Positions 27,858 to 36,267 of a stretch of DNA of 64,000 nucleotides are shown here, piece after piece (position 1 is the first letter of the stretch; every line of letters starts with the position of its first letter). Both the position numbers and the translations under genes were made by a program. Under the pieces are notes generated by a model, which saw only the letters and a list, made by a program, of their open reading frames with translations, did not search any database and had not been told where the DNA came from. This DNA comes from Chloroflexi bacterium HGW-Chloroflexi-2 (GTDB lineage Bacteria; Chloroflexota; Anaerolineae; Anaerolineales; Anaerolineaceae), in assembly GCA_002840735.1 (NCBI GenBank), contig PHBY01000020.1, positions 1-64,000 on the forward strand, given 5' to 3'.

Positions 27858-29504
27858 ATGTATTCATCAATATTAAAACTTTCTAAAAAAATAAAAATTG
27901 AATATGTCATGTTGGCAGTAATTATCCTAGCTTTTTTTCTCAGCACAACGCTTACCTTGAAAAATTATGGACTTTCTTGGGATGAAGGTCTAGGAAATTT
28001 ATTTTTTGGGGAAAGATATGTTTATTATTTTTTAAACTTCCAGGAAAAATATATAGACTTTAAGGCCAACTTATTTCAAGACACAAAAATTTTCAACCTT
28101 TATCCTTCTCCTTTTCGAGAACTTCCACACGAATTTCCACCTTTCGCAGATACCATTTCAGCCGGTTTTATGCTTTTTCTAGCTGAGGTAATTCAAATAA
28201 TGGATCCTGTTGATGCCTTCCATTTTGCAAAGATTTTTATGGCGGTCGTGTTTTTATTTATATTTTTCTTGGTGATTAGAAAATACTTTTGCTGGCAAAT
28301 TGCAATTTTCTCAGTTTTTTTTCTGGCCTTTTACCCACGATTTTGGGGCGATGTTCATTTTAACCCGAAAGATATTCCTTTGCTTATCTTTTTCTCGTTG
28401 ACTATTTTTGCATATGACAGATGGTTGAGAAATAAAAGGTGGATCAATGTAGTTTACATTGGATTACTAGGTGGGGCGACAATAGCAATAAAAGCTAATG
28501 CTGTTTTTATTCCGATTATTCTGATTCTGGGACTGTGGGAAGTCGATTTAAAGGCAGGTGATTATAAAGAAAAGGTTCTTCAATTATCGAAGGATTTTTT
28601 TCAACATTCAATTATGTTGGTAATAGCTCTTTTCACATATATTGGTTCATGGCCATATTTATATGTTCAAAACAGCCCTATTCGGGGAATTCAGAAATAT
28701 TTTGAATTTATCATTTCACAAGGTGGAAGAAAAGGTCCAATGGAATTTCAAATTGCCCCATTGGTTCAGGTGATAACGTCGATGCCAGAAATTATGATAG
28801 TATTTCTCATAATTGGTATTGCCTATTCTATATATCAAACCATTCAGAAGCCGAATTCTATATACAGGTTATTTATTATTTGGTTAATTGTCCCTATTGT
28901 TCGAATTAGTATGCCAGGTATGGTTAATTTTGATGGTATAAGACATTTCTTAGAATTCTTACCCGCAGCTTGTGTATTAGCTAGTATAGGTTTATGGCAA
29001 ATTGGGGTTTGGCTCAAGAAAAAAACACCTTCCTACGAAAAAATATTTTTTGCTGGATTCACCTTGATCACAGTATTAAATTTTTCTTATGCATTAATTT
29101 CTACGAATCCACATCAATATATTTACTATAACAGCTTGGTTGGTGGGATTTCTGGCGCAAGAGAAAAATTTGGAGCGAATGAAGTTACTGATTATTGGGC
29201 AATCAGTTACAGAAAAGGGATTAATTGGATAAATGAATATGGAGAAAACCAAGCAAAGGTTGTTGTACCAATTGCTGGATGGCTGGTGGAATTAACTGAA
29301 CCAATTTGGCTTCGGGATGACATGGATTATCTGGAAGTTGAGACGATTAGTGAGTTAGAACATATTACAGAAACAATATATGTTATAGTTTTGGAACGGC
29401 CTGGATTTTTTGATGAGGTTGCAGAATATGTGGTTGAAAATTACAATGTAGTGTATGCTGAATCAATCCAAGGGGTGAAATTAATGACGATTTATCAAAA
29501 ATGA
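27858..29504 (+). CDS. PMT/ArnT-like GT-C membrane glycosyltransferase
   Basis: This 548-residue protein has about eleven to twelve membrane segments. A DE-type motif lies in the first extracytoplasmic loop (NYGLSWDEGLGN), and GDVHFNPKDIPLL lies further in, as in dolichyl-phosphate-mannose mannosyltransferase-like PMT_2 enzymes. These transfer sugars from polyprenyl-phosphate donors on the outer face of the membrane. The acceptor is unknown. Its stop is one base from the stop of the convergent arsM-like gene. Confidence 0.72.
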   Translation: MYSSILKLSKKIKIEYVMLAVIILAFFLSTTLTLKNYGLSWDEGLGNLFFGERYVYYFLNFQEKYIDFKANLFQDTKIFNLYPSPFRELPHEFPPFADTISAGFMLFLAEVIQIMDPVDAFHFAKIFMAVVFLFIFFLVIRKYFCWQIAIFSVFFLAFYPRFWGDVHFNPKDIPLLIFFSLTIFAYDRWLRNKRWINVVYIGLLGGATIAIKANAVFIPIILILGLWEVDLKAGDYKEKVLQLSKDFFQHSIMLVIALFTYIGSWPYLYVQNSPIRGIQKYFEFIISQGGRKGPMEFQIAPLVQVITSMPEIMIVFLIIGIAYSIYQTIQKPNSIYRLFIIWLIVPIVRISMPGMVNFDGIRHFLEFLPAACVLASIGLWQIGVWLKKKTPSYEKIFFAGFTLITVLNFSYALISTNPHQYIYYNSLVGGISGAREKFGANEVTDYWAISYRKGINWINEYGENQAKVVVPIAGWLVELTEPIWLRDDMDYLEVETISELEHITETIYVIVLERPGFFDEVAEYVVENYNVVYAESIQGVKLMTIYQK

Positions 29505-29505
29505 G

Positions 29506-30936
29506 TCAACAATAGTATTGAACTGGTTTGCCATTGATATCTGGCTTTCTGGCTGAGACAACTAATGAATAGGTTGCTTCCGAATTATTGGTATATTGAT
29601 TTTCGCGGTTGGTATGGAGATTCTGGAAGCCTGCATAGGTGATCAGATCCAGGTATTCTTTTTCCGGTAGTGCGCCAGACACACAGGCTGCCCATTGGTT
29701 GGGATTCTGGTGTACCTCCAGCGGCAGGCTGTGTGCGGCAACCACATCGCTGATCTCCAGGTGTCCTCCAGGTTTGAGCACCCGATAGATTTCCTGGAAT
29801 GCCTGTGTTTTATCCTCAGTCAGGTTGATCACACAGTTGGAAATGACCACATCTACGCTATTGTCCTCCACCGGTAAATTTTCGGCATCTCCCTGGCGAA
29901 ATTCTACCTGAAGATAGCCATGTTTTGCAGCTGATTCGCGAGATCGCTTCAACATCCCCGGTGTCATATCCACGCCAATCACATGTCCTGTAGGTCCAAC
30001 GCGATTGGCGGCCAGGAATACATCGATGCCACCACCCGATCCAATATCAAGGACTGTTTCGCCGGGCTTGAGACTGGCCATCGCCAGTGGATTGCCACAA
30101 CCGAGCGAGATATCGCCAGCCTCCTCGGGGATGACTTTTAATTCATCTAAATGATATAGGCTGTTTTCAGAAGCTTGTGGAGAACAACAGGATTGCTCCA
30201 CGATTCGATAGCCATCAGAAGGTTGGGCAGGGCTGCAGCCACATCCACATCCGCTTTCAGCGATAACGCCATATGATTGCTGCACATCTGCTTTGCGACT
30301 GATGCGCTTGGATCCAACGGCGATGAAAATGCTGATCTCGGCGGCACGTGATGCATCTGTCTGACTGGTTCCACAACAATTAGAATTACTGCAAGTGATG
30401 TAGGTATTGACCAACCCCGCTGTTCTGAACCATTCCATTACCTGATCTCTTTCGAAACCTGGCCACTCATCCGCCATTTCTTCCTGTAGCCAGGTATGAG
30501 GATGCAGATCCAGATCGCTGATCAGCAAGCGTCCACCCGGTTTGAGCAGACGAGCCATTTCCTGTATGGCAGCGAATGGGTCTGGCGCATGGTGTAGATA
30601 CATGTTGGCAAAAACCGCATCCTGGCTTGCATCGGTAAGGGGAATCGTTCTGCCTTCAGCTAATTGATAAACTATGTTGGAGTGGCTGGAGAGGTTCTTT
30701 TTTGCCTGTGATAACATCTCTTCGGATGCATCTACCAGGTGAACCATTCTGACACGATCCACCAGAATACTGCTTAAAAATCCGCTACCTGCGCCGATAT
30801 CCGCAATCTCCATTTCTGGTAGCAGATAAGCTTTGGCGATGACTTCGTCTCGTAATGAATCAGGGAAAAAGCCCTTGCGCAGGTCATCCCATTGTTCAGC
30901 AACTTGTTTGAAATAAGTGTTTGATGTTATTTGCAT
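29506..30936 (-). CDS. arsM: Arsenite methyltransferase ArsM fused to an N-terminal methyltransferase domain
   Basis: The 476-residue protein contains two SAM-binding domains. The first (about 1-180) has DIGAGSG at 46-52. The second (about 255-476) is ArsM-like: DIGSGGG at 297-303 and conserved cysteines in LGCGNP (Cys280), SNCVINL (Cys368) and ACVSGAL (Cys418), the positions that bind As(III). The linker holds Cys pairs and a CGCGC run (182-251). ArsM adds methyl groups to arsenite, giving methylated and volatile arsenicals. ArsM alone is usually about 260-280 residues, so the N-terminal domain is extra. An ArsR-like gene and a matching operator lie just upstream. Confidence 0.88.
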   Translation of the reverse strand: MQITSNTYFKQVAEQWDDLRKGFFPDSLRDEVIAKAYLLPEMEIADIGAGSGFLSSILVDRVRMVHLVDASEEMLSQAKKNLSSHSNIVYQLAEGRTIPLTDASQDAVFANMYLHHAPDPFAAIQEMARLLKPGGRLLISDLDLHPHTWLQEEMADEWPGFERDQVMEWFRTAGLVNTYITCSNSNCCGTSQTDASRAAEISIFIAVGSKRISRKADVQQSYGVIAESGCGCGCSPAQPSDGYRIVEQSCCSPQASENSLYHLDELKVIPEEAGDISLGCGNPLAMASLKPGETVLDIGSGGGIDVFLAANRVGPTGHVIGVDMTPGMLKRSRESAAKHGYLQVEFRQGDAENLPVEDNSVDVVISNCVINLTEDKTQAFQEIYRVLKPGGHLEISDVVAAHSLPLEVHQNPNQWAACVSGALPEKEYLDLITYAGFQNLHTNRENQYTNNSEATYSLVVSARKPDINGKPVQYYC

Positions 30937-30951
30937 TGCGATAAACCTTTC

Positions 30952-30973
30952 TTTATCGTATATTTACGATAAA
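30952..30973. promoter_or_regulatory. ArsR-type operator upstream of arsM
   Basis: TTTATCGTA and TACGATAAA form a perfect 9-bp inverted repeat with a 4-bp spacer. The same TATCGT-N6-ACGATA geometry occurs at the arsR promoter, which supports one regulator controlling both genes. Confidence 0.75.
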
Positions 30974-31003
30974 TTAGAATAAAAAAATATAAATTTGATA
31001 ATT

Positions 31004-31360
31004 CTATCCAGAAAATCCATGTTTGTGATTGACAACAAAACGTCTGTGCTCGGGGGTTGGACAACATTCCGGCAACCAGCTATCGATTTTTGATTTCATC
31101 CAGCGAATACCAGCGTCATTCAGGCAGTAACAGGTGGCTGGACCTTCAATTTCACCGCTGATTAAACCCGCTTCACGCAACACTTTAAGATGTTGGCTGA
31201 CAGTGGATTGCGCCAGACCGGTCAATTCGACAATATCACCGGTGATGCACTGTTTTTTTTCGGCCAGAATGTGCATGATTCGAAAGCGGATCGGATTCCC
31301 GAGGGCTTTGAGCATGGCAGCCAGTCGTTGATCGTCAGAAGAGAGGGGGTAATTTTCCAT
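31004..31360 (-). CDS. arsR: ArsR-family metalloregulatory repressor
   Basis: The 118-residue winged-helix protein has LKALGNPIRFRIMHIL, CITGDIVELTGLAQSTVSQHLKVLREAG and a GEIEGPATCYCLN wing, all ArsR-typical. Candidate thiolate ligands are Cys in KQCITGD, CYC in the wing and the C-terminal ECCPTPEH pair. In this family arsenite binding releases DNA. An operator covers its own -10 box and another precedes arsM, so it is predicted to repress itself and arsM. It lies 68 bp upstream of arsM on the same strand. Confidence 0.88.
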   Translation of the reverse strand: MENYPLSSDDQRLAAMLKALGNPIRFRIMHILAEKKQCITGDIVELTGLAQSTVSQHLKVLREAGLISGEIEGPATCYCLNDAGIRWMKSKIDSWLPECCPTPEHRRFVVNHKHGFSG

Positions 31361-31373
31361 TTTGGAGATTCCT

Positions 31374-31411
31374 TATATCGTTATTTTACGATAAAGCAGG
31401 AGGAAAGTCAA
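31374..31411 (-). promoter_or_regulatory. arsR promoter with overlapping operator
   Basis: On the minus strand TTGACT (31411-31406) and TAAAAT (31388-31383) are 17 bp apart. The operator TATCGT-N6-ACGATA at 31376-31393 covers the -10 box, so bound ArsR should block polymerase. Confidence 0.75.
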
Positions 31412-31414
31412 TAT

Positions 31415-31682
31415 GCCATCCACGAATAATAACCACGAATACACGAATAGTGTACGATGACGAATACACGATTGGCTGAATAGGTTAATAGAAGATCGCT
31501 ATGGGTATTTCGAATTGAATTATTTTTAGGTTCCTCCATGCTTGTATTATTATTTTGTTCCGAATTAGTATACATTATGAATGATTTTCTGATGCTCAGT
31601 AGAATCATTTGTTTTTTATGATCAATAACTGTCGATTATTGGGATTTGCTATTCGAGTATTCGTGTAATATTCGTGGATGGC
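31415..31682. mobile_element. MITE-like element with about 35-bp imperfect terminal inverted repeats
   Basis: GCCATCCACGAATA at 31415 onward is mirrored by TATTCGTGGATGGC ending at 31682. Similarity extends inward through CACGAATACACGAATAG on the left and CTATTCGAGTATTCGTG on the right. The 190-bp AT-rich interior has no convincing gene. The structure fits a non-autonomous element; no target-site duplication was established. Confidence 0.5.
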
Positions 31683-31727
31683 AGGGGATTTGTAAATCCA
31701 CCATTCATCCGAAATATATTATTAAAT

Positions 31728-32491
31728 TCACTTCTCCCCGCCCTTCCTTTTAATCCACTCCTCCAGAATGCGGATCAAATCCCGGGCAGTGTTTTCGATG
31801 CTTTGTAATGTAGAGAGCCAGCGGTCGGTGGCGTGGAAAACGTCTTCATCCGGGCGGGGGGTGTCGAGGGCGTGTTTGATGTCGGTGGAACTGTCAGCGT
31901 CCAACTGGTTGAGCATGAGGTAGATGGCCATCAGGCTGTAATCTGCGTTACGCAGCACCCGGATGACGCGGGCACGCGCCAGGTCGGGGGCGCCATAGAG
32001 ACGTTAGTTGTTGTGGGGGTCTTTGGGGACATCCAATAAACCGTTTCGTTCCAAGTTACGTAGCTGATCGCTGGTGACATGCAGGTGCAGGGCAGCTTCC
32101 CGAATGTGTAAGTTGTGGTGGGTGGCATCGGCTGGAAAACCCTGAGCCCAGCGAGATACCAGCTCGGCAGCCATCTCGGCCTGGTTGCGTTCTGATTGCA
32201 CCAGCACCAGATAGAGATAAGCATTCTCGAGTGCACCACCCAAATCACGACGAGCTGCCTGATGAATTAATTCAAAGGCAGCCTTGCGAATTGTCTTGCC
32301 TGGCCAGGCGGTGTTCAGGGCGGTGCGTGCCAGGCGCATTTGGCAAAAGTGATCCTGGGTGCAGAGACGGTAGCCGTTGGCAGCTCATGGGACGGGTGGC
32401 AGCATTCCCAGGTTTCGTACATACCTACGGTATTGGTATGACAGCCAACGATTCTGACGATTTTACTGGTGCTCCGGCGGTTGTAGGGCAT
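31728..32491 (-). pseudogene. Decayed regulator with two MerR-type DNA-binding domains
   Basis: Reading from ATG 32491, the frame gives MPYNRRSTSKIVRIV, then TVGMYETW, a MerR-type N-terminus. A one-base loss near 32405 shifts the frame. In the corrected frame ANGYRL is preceded by a TGA that replaces an Arg codon. The body (32339-32007) ends with a second MerR-like helix region, LERNGLLDVPKDPHNN. A TAA at 32004-32006 then interrupts what should be the Tyr of a YRLYG motif, after which GAPDLARARVIRVLRNADYSL continues in frame. The gene therefore has at least three disabling changes, and the intact ancestor had two MerR domains. Confidence 0.75.
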
Positions 32492-32561
32492 GCTGTGGTC
32501 TCCGGATAAAGGGGGTGGGATGGCAAGGAAAAGCTCTGATTATAAACAATTATTATTGGTC

Positions 32562-33458
32562 TCATCCCGATTTCTGGGCAGTGATAAGGACATGTTCAGG
32601 TGGGAAGTCCACACCCGGGGTGAGAATGCTGACCTCCTGTAGCCAGTGGTCGTAATCCACACTCAGAAGGCGGAATTCCTTAATGTCAAACCCATTCTGG
32701 GTGAGCATCCCGCGCATTTCACTTTCGTTGAAGTACTGGTAGCTTTCCTGGCGTTCACGTTCCCAGAGCGGCTTGCCCAGGAAGATGATTTTGGTGGCAT
32801 AACGGGTGAAATCGCGTGAGGAGAGGGTTATTATCCTTTCGGACTCCTGCTGATATTGGATGCGAAAAGGTAGGTACTCCCGGGCAAAGGTCTGGAATTT
32901 TTCCATCGCTTCAGGCGTTTGAAATTGAATTTGAATCGGTGTGTCAGGTGACGCGTTCACTTCGAGACCATCGAAAAGGATCACGTAACCACCTGGCTTA
33001 ACCGTCTGTGAAAGGTTGGTAAAACTGGTGAGTAAATTAGCTTTTCCTTTTGGCACATCAATCTCCCCCTGCGAGAGATCATAGACATCTGAGAAGACGT
33101 GGTGTAGGGCGTTGACCAGCAACAACAGATCGAATTGTCCTAATGATTGGAGCAAATCTGTGTCGGTGAAATCACCTGCGAGAAAACGGATGGATGGGTA
33201 GTTTTTCCCGGCATTAGCCAGGGCGGTCAGATCGCGATCAATCCCAATGCTGGCCTGTTCGCCACCCGGGCTGCCGTGCGCTTCCACCAGGGAACCGATG
33301 ATCTGCCCTTCGCCACAGCCAGCTTCGAGGATGCGGAACGGTTGATTGGCCGTACGGATCAATTGCGATGCCTTTTCGATCACTTCGCCCTTGCCCTGCC
33401 CTTGCAGGTATTGTAAGCGGGTTTCCCAGTAGAAATCCCAGAATGAATCGTTGTTCAT
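32562..33458 (-). CDS. SAM-dependent methyltransferase
   Basis: The 298-residue protein has a class I methyltransferase fold: ILEAGCGEGQIIGSL as motif I, GIDRDLTAL as motif II, FDLLLLVNALHH and VKPGGYVILFDGLEV. The C-terminal half contains a long helical insertion. The substrate is unknown. It is not obviously linked to the arsenic module 1.2 kb away, because a dead regulator gene separates them. Heptamer repeats lie 20 bp upstream of its start, where no good ribosome binding site is seen. Confidence 0.75.
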   Translation of the reverse strand: MNNDSFWDFYWETRLQYLQGQGKGEVIEKASQLIRTANQPFRILEAGCGEGQIIGSLVEAHGSPGGEQASIGIDRDLTALANAGKNYPSIRFLAGDFTDTDLLQSLGQFDLLLLVNALHHVFSDVYDLSQGEIDVPKGKANLLTSFTNLSQTVKPGGYVILFDGLEVNASPDTPIQIQFQTPEAMEKFQTFAREYLPFRIQYQQESERIITLSSRDFTRYATKIIFLGKPLWERERQESYQYFNESEMRGMLTQNGFDIKEFRLLSVDYDHWLQEVSILTPGVDFPPEHVLITAQKSG

Positions 33459-33477
33459 GGGTTTATTTTACAGGAAA

Positions 33478-33554
33478 GCTGAAAGCGCAAGGCTCAAAGC
33501 TGATAGGAAAAAGCAAAAAGCTCAAAGCTCAAAGCTCAAAGCTAAAAGAAAAAA
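33478..33554. repeat. Degenerate heptamer repeat tract (11 units)
   Basis: The tract divides exactly into 7-mers such as GCTGAAA, GCGCAAG, GCTCAAA, GCTGATA and GGAAAAA, with GCTCAAA three times in a row. Confidence 0.8.
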
Positions 33555-33613
33555 GAATGTACGAAGATTTTACAATCCTTAGTTGAGAACTAGCGTATGA
33601 GTGAATATGAATA

Positions 33614-34080
33614 GTGAAAAGGAAGCAAAGTAAGAAGATTTTTACGAATACATTTTGGGTGAAAGCACCCATCCAGGCAGTCGCTGAATTTCATAACAGT
33701 ACCACTGTCCTCAAACGACTGACGCCCTTCCCGATATTTGTTCAGATTCATAATCTGGAGCCCCTGGTGAAGGGTCGATTGCTGAATTCACGATGTGGTT
33801 TGGACCCTTTCCGGTGCGTTGGACAGCCCGGCATGTGAATGTGGATCATTTGCGTGGGTTTACCGACATCCAGGAAAAAGGACCGATGTCCCATTGGCAG
33901 CACACGCATACTTTCACAGCGATCTCAGAAGAGGTCACTGAAGTGCAGGATCGAATTGAGTACGAATATCCACAAGGCTGGCAGGGACTTTGGACCCGAC
34001 TCTTATATGCACCAATCATGCTGCGATTTTTGTTTCTGTATCGCTCCTGGGTGACGAAAAAAGCAACGCTGGGAAAATAA
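33614..34080 (+). pseudogene. Frameshifted SRPBCC-fold protein
   Basis: The first frame reads WVKAPIQAVAEFHNSTTVLKR and LTPFPIFVQIHNLEPLVKG. The second frame continues SIAEFTMWFGPFPVRWTARH, then HVNVDHLRGFTDIQEKGPMSHW and ends LGK. Together they form one START/polyketide-cyclase-like (SRPBCC) domain of about 155 residues. A one-base deletion at about 33773-33777 separates the halves. A sequencing error cannot be excluded. Confidence 0.65.
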
Positions 34081-34177
34081 TAATTTTTAAATTTCTCACG
34101 CTAACAACTTATCTGTATAATAAATAAAAGAGTTCTCGTTGAGCCATCCTTTTCACCGTCTAGCATGGAGGGGGAAA

Positions 34178-36178
34178 ATGAATAAAAATTTTAAACTCAT
34201 CAAACTTTCTATTCTTTGTATCCTGTTACTGAGTGTCACCTTTGGGTGCAACTTACCAACCAGAACAGAATCGTCTGAAAATGTAGCATCCTCCTCACCA
34301 ATGAAATTGGGAGAGATGAAAGAGGTATTGGGTGGTGTCCTCGTTGCTGGTGAAGCGATAACCGTGGATAGTCCGGGCGATCCACTGGATGGAATGCGTA
34401 TATTTGCGCCAGAGAATGCGCTCACTGAACCGGTGGACATTAACATCAGTTATCAGGAAGTGAAAAGTCATTCATATGGTGAACATTTTGAACCGATAAC
34501 CCCGTTAATCGATATTGATCTTCAGACTGTCAGTCCGGAGGATTTCTTAGAAATCACAGTTCCTCTGAAAGTACCAGACGGTTATTTCGCCTTGCCATTT
34601 CATATTGATCCTGAAACGAATCAGTTGGAAGGACTCCCTGTTGTTGGTGAAAGTGCTGATTCGCTTACTTTTGTGTCAAAAAGATTTTCAAAATTTATCT
34701 TCGCGATGGTCAGGGAAATAGCGCTTTATGAGGATATTGATACATCCTTTGTGTTTGGAAAGAGTAATTTTAAGTTTCCCAACATGGGTTCCTGGTTTAC
34801 TCCGAATGGTCATTGCGCTGGACAATCCCTGGCAAATCTTTATTACCATGAAAAATACAAAGATAAATCGTTGTTTGTTGCCTATGATGGATACGATACT
34901 GCTTTTTTTGAAACACCTGATTTGTGGGAAGATGATGTTATGGTGTACAAACTAAGCAGTATCGTTCAAAGTTATGCCTGGATCGCAGGTAACCCGGATG
35001 TGATTTATTGGACAAATTTTGAAATAAGCGATCCATTGAGGACTTATTTCACTGTTGCTTACCTGATGTTAGTAACAGGAAAACCTCAATTAATTGTCTT
35101 AGATGCTGTAGATGGTGGCGGAGGACATGCCATCATTGCCTATCAAAAAACAGGCAGTATTTTTAATATCTATGATCCTAATTTTCCAAAAGATAGCACC
35201 AGGACAGTGGCATTTGATTTGGACGGATCCTTATTTCAAGATTACCATTCAGGTTTAGAAGCAGATGGTGCACCAATCACTTTCAACCAGTTTTACTTTA
35301 TTCCACCCAAAGATATTGTGAATTGGGAATTGATCGGTGATTTGTGGTCTCAGGTGGATAATGGTTCTCTTACGTCAGATCCATTTCCTCATTTTCGTAT
35401 TAATATCGTTGATCGGGACAGCTCATTTCAGCAGCTGCCTGCGATTGCTGTTGAAAGGGAATATGAAACGAATAATGCAGTCGTAGATGTGTTTGTGGAT
35501 CAGATCAATATCCCAGTTGAAGTGACGATCTGGCAAACAGCCTCGGATTATCAAACACCTACCCAGATTGCCACAACAAACATTGGTGAAACAACGTATC
35601 TTAATTTGAACCAGGGAGAGAATTATTTTGGTTTCAATATAAAAACAAGATCAGAGAAAGGATCTCTGAATTGGGCGGGGTTTAAGTGGATAAAGATAAC
35701 CTTATCCGAATCGGATGATGAACAGGAAGATAAAAAAGAAGATCAGGCAAATCTCAGTCTGGAAGAATGTGATATGACCCATTATCTGACGGTTGAAATG
35801 GAAGGGGCTAAAACACTTGATTTTCCCGATACCTCCCCCTGCAGTCATGATTGTTCTGGCAAGGTAAAAATCACCAATGATTCCAGTGAATTAGTAAATA
35901 TCTATTATTTACAATATTCATATGCCAGGGATGCAGGAATGAGTTGGACGGGCGAACGCTGGAATGGCTTTGGAGCTGTTGAGCCGGGCGATGTGAAAGA
36001 GTATAGCGTTATGAGACGTTACGAAGCCAGTGGTGAATGTCAATGGGTTAATCATGGGATTTCAAAAGTAGGCGCCATCCGCAGTGATCAGCGTTGTACC
36101 TGGTTGGCGGATCAATACAACAACAATTTTGATGGATCAGGTATCGAATGGATTGAAGTAGTAAGTCCCTGTCCGTGA
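34178..36178 (+). CDS. Lipoprotein with papain-fold cysteine peptidase-like region
   Basis: This 666-residue exported protein has lipobox VTFGC (signal peptide of about 23 residues); GGAGGGGG precedes ATG 34178. An N-terminal beta region contains SPGDPLDGMRIFAPENAL. The middle part has NGHCAGQSLANLYYH, GGGGHAIIAYQ and IYDPNFPKD, which give a Cys-His-Asp arrangement like papain/C39-type peptidases (inference). The C-terminus is a Cys-containing beta domain with CSHDCSGKVKI. It probably acts on the cell surface, substrate unknown. It is a single gene. Confidence 0.6.
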   Translation: MNKNFKLIKLSILCILLLSVTFGCNLPTRTESSENVASSSPMKLGEMKEVLGGVLVAGEAITVDSPGDPLDGMRIFAPENALTEPVDINISYQEVKSHSYGEHFEPITPLIDIDLQTVSPEDFLEITVPLKVPDGYFALPFHIDPETNQLEGLPVVGESADSLTFVSKRFSKFIFAMVREIALYEDIDTSFVFGKSNFKFPNMGSWFTPNGHCAGQSLANLYYHEKYKDKSLFVAYDGYDTAFFETPDLWEDDVMVYKLSSIVQSYAWIAGNPDVIYWTNFEISDPLRTYFTVAYLMLVTGKPQLIVLDAVDGGGGHAIIAYQKTGSIFNIYDPNFPKDSTRTVAFDLDGSLFQDYHSGLEADGAPITFNQFYFIPPKDIVNWELIGDLWSQVDNGSLTSDPFPHFRINIVDRDSSFQQLPAIAVEREYETNNAVVDVFVDQINIPVEVTIWQTASDYQTPTQIATTNIGETTYLNLNQGENYFGFNIKTRSEKGSLNWAGFKWIKITLSESDDEQEDKKEDQANLSLEECDMTHYLTVEMEGAKTLDFPDTSPCSHDCSGKVKITNDSSELVNIYYLQYSYARDAGMSWTGERWNGFGAVEPGDVKEYSVMRRYEASGECQWVNHGISKVGAIRSDQRCTWLADQYNNNFDGSGIEWIEVVSPCP

Positions 36179-36267
36179 GCTAGAGGAAAAGATTCTGATC
36201 ACTTAATAGGTAAATCAGAATCTTTAGAGTAAAAATTGGACGAATGAGCTAATGGCTTGTTATCATT

